Shown here in pieces: positions 62,238 to 64,000 of a DNA stretch of 64,000 bases. The notes beneath the pieces are model-generated. The model made no database searches. It saw only the letters and a list, made by a program, of their open reading frames with translations, and had not been told where the DNA came from. Made by a program: the position numbers and the translations under genes. The DNA comes from Anaerosalibacter massiliensis. Its GTDB lineage: Bacteria > Bacillota > Clostridia > Tissierellales > Sporanaerobacteraceae. The stretch covers positions 1 to 64,000 of the forward strand of contig CCEZ01000004.1 of the NCBI GenBank assembly GCA_000751555.1. Direction: 5' to 3'. Numbering within the stretch: the stretch's first letter is position 1; each line of letters begins with the position of its first letter.

Positions 62238-63419
62238 ATGAAGAGAAAAAAGCAAGTTATTATGTTTTCTATAGTTTTAATTTGTATTTCTGTTTTTTTG
62301 ACATCATGTGTTAACTTAGGTATTAAAGCAGATGAATCTAAAGAACTTACTGTAAAGAACCAATCTAATGAATCTAAAAAAGAAGAAGTAAAACCAAATA
62401 CTACTGCTACAATATTGGCAGCAGGAGATGTAATGTTTCATAAGCCACAAATTACAGGTGCTTATAATGAATCAAAAGGTGTATACGATTTTAAAGATAA
62501 TTTTAAATATGTAAAAAAATATGTAGAATCTGCAGATTTAGCTTTAGCAAATTTTGAGACCCCTGCAGCAGGAAAAGAGAAAGGATTTAAAGGTTATCCT
62601 AATTTTAATGCCCCTATAGAATCTATAGAAGCATTAAAGGATGCAGGTTTTGATATATTGTCTACTGCAAATAATCACACATTGGATCAAGGAAAAGATG
62701 GACTTATAAAAACAATAGATTCAATAGAAGAGCACGGTCTTAAAACTGTTGGTACTTATAAAGAACCAGAAAAGTCTATACTTATAGAAAAAGTAAACGA
62801 CATAGATATTGGAATATTGTCCTATACTTATGGTTGCAATGGAATGGAGCATACATTGACAGATGAAGAACTAAAATATATGGTAAATATAATAGATGAG
62901 GATAATATAAAAAATGATATATCCAAGATAAAAGACAAAGGAGCAGATTTAATTATTATGTTTATTCACTGGGGAAATGAATATGAAATGGAACCAAGTG
63001 AAGAGCAAATAGAATTAGGAAAGAAACTGATAGATTGGGGAGTAGATATAGTATTTGGAAGTCATCCTCATGTAATTCAAAAATCTGAAATTGTACAATC
63101 AGATGGAAAAGATAAATTTATAATTTATTCCCTGGGAAATTTTCTGTCGAATCAAAGAAGAGAAACTTTAAACAATAAATACACTGAAGATGGTGTTATG
63201 GTAAATATTGAAGTTGAAAAAGATTTCTCCAAAGGTGAAACTGTTATAAAAAATGTAAGGTATATCCCCACTTGGGTTAATAAATATATGAAATCTGGTA
63301 AGGCAAAATATGAAATACTTCCTGCTGAAGACTTCATGGATAAAGATGTATTTAGTCAAGAAACATTATCTAAAATAAAAGGATCTTACAAGGACACTAT
63401 GGATAAAATGGGCCAGTAA
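62238..63419 (+). CDS. CapA family lipoprotein (PGA-synthesis/metallophosphatase-like)
   Basis: A 393-residue exported protein with a lipoprotein signal (FSIVLICISVFLTSC, lipid-modified Cys near residue 24) and a linker rich in Lys and Glu. The CapA domain is of the metallophosphatase fold: AAGDVMFHKPQ, ALANFETPAA, STANNHTLDQGKDG, FIHWGNEYE and FGSHPHVIQ. CapA is needed for poly-gamma-glutamate synthesis or anchoring in some Bacilli, but capB and capC are not nearby, and many such lipoproteins have unknown roles. GGGGAAAAG precedes the start. Confidence 0.87.
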   Translation: MKRKKQVIMFSIVLICISVFLTSCVNLGIKADESKELTVKNQSNESKKEEVKPNTTATILAAGDVMFHKPQITGAYNESKGVYDFKDNFKYVKKYVESADLALANFETPAAGKEKGFKGYPNFNAPIESIEALKDAGFDILSTANNHTLDQGKDGLIKTIDSIEEHGLKTVGTYKEPEKSILIEKVNDIDIGILSYTYGCNGMEHTLTDEELKYMVNIIDEDNIKNDISKIKDKGADLIIMFIHWGNEYEMEPSEEQIELGKKLIDWGVDIVFGSHPHVIQKSEIVQSDGKDKFIIYSLGNFLSNQRRETLNNKYTEDGVMVNIEVEKDFSKGETVIKNVRYIPTWVNKYMKSGKAKYEILPAEDFMDKDVFSQETLSKIKGSYKDTMDKMGQ

Positions 63420-63447
63420 TAATAATTTCTGGCTTATTTTTATTAAT
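63410..63447 (+). terminator. Terminator after the capA-like gene
   Basis: GCCAG pairs with CTGGC around a 12-base loop containing the stop codon region, followed by TTATTTTTATT. Confidence 0.6.
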
Positions 63448-63580
63448 AAAACTTAATTCGTTTATTAACATTTGTTATTAATAAATATTTTCTTGTATAT
63501 GGATTTAAATTAATAACAATTTGTTATATAATAGAAATGTAGAGTATTATCTGAATATAGTAAATAAGGGTGTGTGAACC

Positions 63581-64000
63581 TTGCAATATTTTGACGAACT
63601 TTTTTTAAATATAAGAGCTAGAGATATTATAGACATTTTGATAGTAGCTTTTGCCTTTTATAAGCTTTTTATGCTTATAAGAGAAACAAGAGCAGAACAA
63701 TTAACTAAAGGAATTATAGTTTTATTTGTTGCAACTAAGATAAGTGAATGGTTGGAACTATTTACTGTATATTGGATATTAGAAAAAACTATGACTGTAG
63801 GGGTTCTGGCTATCCTCATTGTTTTTCAACCTGAATTGAGAAGAGGGTTAGAATATATTGGTAGAAGCAGATTTTTTACTAAATCTTTTGCAGAAATAAA
63901 AGATGAAAATTTAAATGAGGTTGTGGACGAAATTGTAGATGCAGTGGCTTCTCTATCTAGGCAAAAAATTGGAGCTTTAATAGTTATTGAAAGACAAACT
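63581..64000 (+). CDS. cdaA: Diadenylate cyclase CdaA, N-terminal part
   Basis: The gene runs off the end of the window; 140 residues are visible. Three membrane helices in the first 90 residues, the loop FQPELRRGLEYIGR and the beginning of the DAC domain (LSRQKIGALIVIERQT) identify the membrane diadenylate cyclase that makes c-di-AMP, which controls potassium and osmotic balance and is essential in many Firmicutes. It starts at TTG after AAGGGTGTG. The catalytic DGA and RHR motifs lie outside the window. ybbR/cdaR and glmM are usually next. Confidence 0.9.
   Translation, partial: MQYFDELFLNIRARDIIDILIVAFAFYKLFMLIRETRAEQLTKGIIVLFVATKISEWLELFTVYWILEKTMTVGVLAILIVFQPELRRGLEYIGRSRFFTKSFAEIKDENLNEVVDEIVDAVASLSRQKIGALIVIERQT

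Noticed and set aside
62238-63419. Poly-gamma-glutamate capsule operon
   Set aside because: Only a CapA-like lipoprotein is present; capB and capC are not adjacent.
1-64000. CRISPR array
   Set aside because: No set of short identical repeats with regular unique spacers was seen; the repeats found are long, diverged and gene-linked.
1-64000. tRNA or rRNA genes
   Set aside because: No cloverleaf with GGTTCGAATCC-type arm or rRNA sequence was recognised on either strand. The GGGTTCGCCC hairpin near 35208 belongs to the T-box leader.

Overview
The window is low-GC DNA from an anaerobic, endospore-forming Firmicute of the Clostridia/Tissierellia type. Evidence for this is the cotJABC spore-coat operon, two alpha/beta-type small acid-soluble spore proteins (SASPs), rubrerythrin, ferritin, FeoAB, a 4-hydroxybutyrate dehydrogenase close to the Clostridium kluyveri enzyme, strong AGGAGG-type ribosome binding sites and frequent GTG/TTG starts. 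I cannot name the species. No rRNA, tRNA or CRISPR array was seen.

Layout. (1) 1-3.8 kb: a catabolic operon: the end of a lipoamide dehydrogenase, 4-hydroxybutyrate dehydrogenase, two small cupins and a pair of membrane proteins (DUF5058 plus partner). (2) 4.3-12.7 kb: drug and peptide defence: a LanRK/CprRK-like two-component system divergent from a lantibiotic-immunity type ABC transporter (ATPase plus two permeases), a MATE pump, and a TetR regulator with an MFS pump. (3) 13-19.1 kb: an apparently intact type I restriction-modification operon (hsdR, a half-size S-like gene, hsdM, hsdS). (4) 19.2-22.8 kb: AraC-GyrI and MerR regulators, a methyltransferase, a YkoF-like protein and a YjdF remnant. 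(5) 22.9-41.9 kb: a decaying accessory island. It holds IS3/IS66 scraps, two degenerate copies of a plasmid/ICE-type repA, pcfB, a virD4 start, and the two ends of a broken second hsdM about 14.5 kb apart. Among these remnants lie resistance-type genes: an aminoglycoside-phosphotransferase-like kinase, a bacteriocin-immunity ABC transporter with its own two-component system, two GNAT acetyltransferases, a VanZ-like protein, and a T-box-controlled second methionyl-tRNA synthetase that carries a stop codon.

The most unusual feature is in region 5. A diverged intergenic repeat of up to about 450 bp occurs in seven places, each time in front of one of these genes or gene groups. Its best copies share a 5' block, a long hairpin whose two arms change together between copies, an extended -10 promoter (TGnTATAAT) within a short inverted repeat, a roughly 130-nt leader, and a small hairpin followed by T residues that could act as an attenuator. 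It looks like a reusable promoter-leader module, or the joint of a cassette-like array. I do not recognise it.

(6) 41.9-64 kb: chromosomal backbone with few remnants: L,D-transpeptidase, ferritin, SASPs, lysA-dapF-symporter, feoAB, cotJABC, an ArsR-controlled CoA-disulfide reductase/rhodanese/TusA fusion with two identical-arm operators, rubrerythrin, DUF5317, an unusual PTS operon (PRD regulator, EIIB, HPr, EI, but no EIIC), PrsW, CapA and the start of the diadenylate cyclase cdaA.
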